Shown in pieces: positions 62,101 through 64,000 of a DNA stretch of 64,000 bases. The stretch covers positions 62,001 through 126,000 of the forward strand of contig CANFHF010000001.1 of assembly GCA_947446635.1 (NCBI GenBank). Direction: 5' to 3'. Source of the DNA: Flavobacteriaceae bacterium. Its GTDB lineage: Bacteria > Bacteroidota > Bacteroidia > Flavobacteriales > Flavobacteriaceae. The stretch's first letter is position 1. Every line of letters starts with the position of its first letter. The notes below the pieces were generated by a model. The model ran no database searches. It had not been told where the DNA came from and was given only the letters and a program-made list of their open reading frames with translations. Both the position numbers and the translations under genes were made by a program.

Positions 62101-64000
62101 CTACAAATCCATTCAGCGGCATATTAAAAATCAATTATGACGAGACAGAGTTGAATGGAATAGCAGAGAGTAATTTAAAGGTATTGTATCACAATGGAAC
62201 TACATGGGCTATTGATAATAGTAGTACAAACAATGTTTCTAGTAATTATGTGAGTACCACTTTTAGTGCCACAACATTGAACGAATTAAGTGTAGGCAAT
62301 AGCTTTACCGTTACATTCGATGCTAATGGTGGTTCAGGAAGCATGTCAACCCAATCCATTGCTAATGGGGCTTCGGCAAATTTAACGGATAACGCGTTTA
62401 CCCGCGCCGGTTATACCTTTGCAGGTTGGGCAACCTCCAGTGATGGTGCAGTAGCCTATGCCAATAGCGCTAGTTATACGATGGGCGCCGCTGATGTTAC
62501 CTTATTCGCCAAGTGGAACTCCTTATCACCAACAGCAGTTGACCAAAGCGTTTGCTTCGGAAAAACGGTGGCTGACTTATCAGCCACTGGAACAGCTCTT
62601 ATATGGTACACGGAGGCTACTGGAGGAAATGCTTTAAGCGCGACTACAGCATTGTCTGCATCGGCTACTTACTATGTTTCTCAAACTATAGATTCGTATG
62701 AGAGTTTAAGAACTGCAGTTGAAGTTACTGTAACGCCTCAACCAGTTGCTCCAACAATTGCTTGTTATGAAACAGCTACTTGGGATACTACATCATGTGC
62801 ATGGGTTGTAACCGGAACACAAGCTCCACGACCAACCACTGCTTGTTATGAAACAGCAACATTTACTGATTGTGCATGGGTTGTAACCGGAACACAAGAT
62901 CCAGAACCAACAGGACTTGCCTCTAACCAATCTACTACATTTAATACAACTACTTGTTCTTGGGATGTAACAACTACTCATGAAATTCCAGCAAGTCCAT
63001 TAAATCTATGTAAAGTGGCAGCTACAAAAGTTTCTGACCTTGTTGGTTCAACAAGCTTGAAATTCTATTCAGCCGCTACTGGTACTGGTAAAGTATTATT
63101 AGCAGGAACCGTTGCTTTAAAAACAAATACTAAATACTATGTAACGGAAACAGTAGATGGGGTTGAAAGTAGCCCAAGATCAGAAGTATCGGTAGTTATA
63201 AACGACTTGCCAAAAGCTCCTGCTAAATTAGATATGACTAATTCTAACATAAGTAGTAAAAGTATCACGAAAGTGGGTCCTTATATGGGAACTGGTACCG
63301 AATTTACTTTGACTGCTGCAGCTTCTGCTACAGCAAGTCACTACAGATGGGAATTACCTGAAGGGGCTAGTTCTACAGATTTAGATGGAGATAATACTTC
63401 GGTAGAACCTGTAATTACGGTTACTTTTGCCGGTGTTCAAGAAGGGGTTAGTTCACTACTAGTTAAGGTTTACGCTGGAAACGATTGTGGAGAATCTACC
63501 ACTGCGAAGGTGTTAACTTTGACAAGAAGCTTGCCTGCAACGCCGACTAAACTAGTACTTACTAGCATGAGATCAGGGCTTAATAACCTCGCTGCAATCA
63601 CGAAAGTGGGTCCTTATATGGGAACTGATATTGAATTTATCTTGACAGCAACTCCGGTTACTACTCAAGGATCTGAAGCAACTAAATACCACTGGGATTT
63701 ACCAGCGGGTGTCAATTCTGGCGATTTAGATGGAGAAAATAATTCTACCGGACCTGTAATTAGTGTTATTTTTGCAGATGTAGAATCAGGAGTTACGGCA
63801 CTTCCAATTGGCGTTTACGCTGTAAATGGTAGTGGAACTTCTGCTAAAGCTAAGGTATTATCTTTACTTAGAGCCCTACCGGCAACTCCTAGTAAATTGG
63901 TACTTACCGATGGTGAAACAGCTACTGCAATAACAACAGTGAGTAATTACATTGGTACAGATACTGTTTTGACTTTGACTGCAACTCCAGTTACTACTCA
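59178..64000 (+). CDS. giant multidomain surface protein (3' end beyond window)
   Basis: About 1607 codons are visible, open to the window end. After a signal peptide (MKKIKLLLAITLCFVMNLRAQ) comes a LamG-like domain (about 60-240: YTIESWVKP, WSHLAVSFNGTTATMYINGQ, FDEVRIWN). Five Ig-like repeats follow (about 274-738: ITYKWQANGVDIAN), four of which have an exact 279-bp (93-residue) period. Then the SDTKGFLPPRMT module (about 848), an InlB B-repeat (about 1044-1113: VTFDANGGSGSM, GWATSSD), CYETATW-type repeats (about 1195-1262) and a 111-residue tandem unit (TKVGPYMGT; 333-bp period). Likely an adhesin; anchor and C-terminus are off the window. Confidence 0.85.
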   Translation, partial: MKKIKLLLAITLCFVMNLRAQTACDFSPGTIGAASETICYNENPALIANSETNNAIALFNEELYGIHHDIIALPDNTWFTGNYTIESWVKPQKVLRYIITNGTSITTYGNQMIGNVFESYAGGLEGVSFAYGDIYTYTPKLTVSGSNGSSSITSSIAIPENQWSHLAVSFNGTTATMYINGQVVATGPMALPTSVLRTYNRIGNGRSVGQFDEVRIWNVSRTVEEIMATMNVPLIGTELGLMAYYDCNQGTANVNNASITTLIDKSPNNKNATLGNQFYMFGDGSNFVNGSPATINASGGSGTFTYKWQANGVDIANSNSASYDPPAGLTATTTYTRFAKDETCNTFKQSLGSRVVTVRGNFSSGEISSSGESICINGDPVVIGSTTAASGGNGAITYKWQANGVDIANSNTASYDPPTGLTATTTYTRFAKEGTCNTSFLPSSGSYVVTMRGNLIAGEISSSGESICTNGDPAVIGSTTAASGGDGAFTYKWQANGVDIANSDSDSYDPPSGLTATTTYTRFAKDAGCSTTFSQSSGSYVVTVRGNFSTGEISSVGETICNNGDPAEIGSTTAASGGDGSITYKWQSNGVDIDDSNSASYDQPAGLTATTTYTRFAKEGTCNTSFTPSSGSYVVTVRGNFSSGEISSTGESICNNGDPAVISSTTAASSSEGAITYKWQANGVDIANSDSDSYDPPSGLTTTTTFTRFAKDGTCNTSFTPSSGSFMVTVNPNLTSSVNIVADNAVYPNAIAITASAVNGGTSPIYQWYNGTTAVGTNSATYRTSTLTVGQSLAIKVVMTSNATPCLTGSPTTSNIINIAAPIVPSVRLVSAGIGVTSTEMHPSALLEVKSDTKGFLPPRMTATERDAIASPVAGLMLYCSNCGANGELEVYNGTTWTNLGGSVAAAIVGSATATSIVSDPTNFNIKTNTVVAVDQLDITPSADFSLNTGIARNTTATNAFTNAAISRYYKFGVTTNPFSGILKINYDETELNGIAESNLKVLYHNGTTWAIDNSSTNNVSSNYVSTTFSATTLNELSVGNSFTVTFDANGGSGSMSTQSIANGASANLTDNAFTRAGYTFAGWATSSDGAVAYANSASYTMGAADVTLFAKWNSLSPTAVDQSVCFGKTVADLSATGTALIWYTEATGGNALSATTALSASATYYVSQTIDSYESLRTAVEVTVTPQPVAPTIACYETATWDTTSCAWVVTGTQAPRPTTACYETATFTDCAWVVTGTQDPEPTGLASNQSTTFNTTTCSWDVTTTHEIPASPLNLCKVAATKVSDLVGSTSLKFYSAATGTGKVLLAGTVALKTNTKYYVTETVDGVESSPRSEVSVVINDLPKAPAKLDMTNSNISSKSITKVGPYMGTGTEFTLTAAASATASHYRWELPEGASSTDLDGDNTSVEPVITVTFAGVQEGVSSLLVKVYAGNDCGESTTAKVLTLTRSLPATPTKLVLTSMRSGLNNLAAITKVGPYMGTDIEFILTATPVTTQGSEATKYHWDLPAGVNSGDLDGENNSTGPVISVIFADVESGVTALPIGVYAVNGSGTSAKAKVLSLLRALPATPSKLVLTDGETATAITTVSNYIGTDTVLTLTATPVTT
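60273..61388 (+). repeat. four tandem 279-bp repeats coding 93-residue Ig-like domains
   Basis: The string GAGATTAG starts at 60273, 60552, 60831 and 61110, each 279 bp apart; TACAAATGG is at 60369, 60648, 60927 and 61206, again 279 apart. A fifth, older copy lies before them (59997-60272), with TACAAATGG at 60093, 276 bp away. Confidence 0.95.
63190..64000 (+). repeat. tandem 333-bp repeats coding 111-residue domains
   Basis: The GTG codon of TKVGPYMG-type motifs is at 63273, 63606 and 63939, exactly 333 bp apart; the third copy is cut by the window end and more may follow. Confidence 0.9.

Noticed and set aside
59547-62981. Minus-strand ORFs inside the giant gene (60179-60364, 61547-61759, 62793-62981)
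   Set aside because: They are antisense to a long open reading frame with clear domains; shadows.

Overview
The window is a chromosomal segment of a Bacteroidota member, most likely Flavobacterium or a close relative in the Flavobacteriaceae. The DNA is AT-rich and intergenic DNA is compact. Many genes carry the Bacteroidota promoter signature (TTG, about 19 bp, TAnnTTTG), and secreted proteins have typical flavobacterial signal peptides and lipoboxes. The carotenoid genes, GIN-domain proteins, PadR/PspC pair, Bacteroidota-type HU protein and giant multidomain surface proteins fit the same group. I see no rRNA, tRNA, CRISPR, transposase or prophage genes.

Layout. 1-9.5 kb: an ABC-F ATPase cut by the window edge, a PagL-like outer-membrane enzyme, a Cof-type phosphatase, a DUF2007 protein, a helicase-like ATPase with only the first half of the fold, a NatA/NatB-type ABC exporter, and grpE-dnaJ. 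9.7-14.3 kb: an envelope-stress-like block (PadR regulator, PspC protein, a broken small lipoprotein gene, a GIN-domain protein, a Tyr/Trp-rich protein with 24-residue repeats). 14.3-20 kb: housekeeping genes, including rpmH (missed by the ORF track) and a short carB. 20-22.6 kb: envelope proteins of unknown function, including a Cys-rich pair that may handle metal.

22.6-35.6 kb is the most coherent system. A MerR-type regulator with a cobalamin-binding domain keeps every residue position known to matter in the CarH/LitR photoreceptors. It heads crtI-crtB-crtZ-lycopene cyclase-SRPBCC-photolyase. A second, opposing operon (tetR-ABC1 kinase-DUF2805-SDR-folE-SDR) converges on it with no intergenic base between the two stop codons. 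Together they look like a B12-based light response: pigment synthesis, DNA photorepair and a tetrahydrofolate/pterin branch that could feed the photolyase antenna or other pterin needs.

35.6-55.5 kb is mostly housekeeping: rmuC, a lysine/alanine-dehydrogenase-like enzyme, kdsA, a split YeeE transporter, clpS, prmA, tpiA, a thioredoxin-like lipoprotein lacking its nucleophilic Cys, rlmH, amt, pyrD, HMG-CoA lyase, a P-type ATPase and guaB. Within it lies a YceI-porin-YceI cluster behind a near-perfect 20-bp palindrome. 55.5-64 kb: an HU-like gene, whose promoter is preceded by three TTACCGCGGTAA palindromes spaced exactly 22 bp apart; a membrane-bound AraC regulator; a 22-bp inverted repeat with nested hairpins; a FISUMP-domain protein; and a giant surface protein that runs off the window with exact 279-bp and 333-bp internal repeats.

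All function calls are from reading the sequence; no database search was run.
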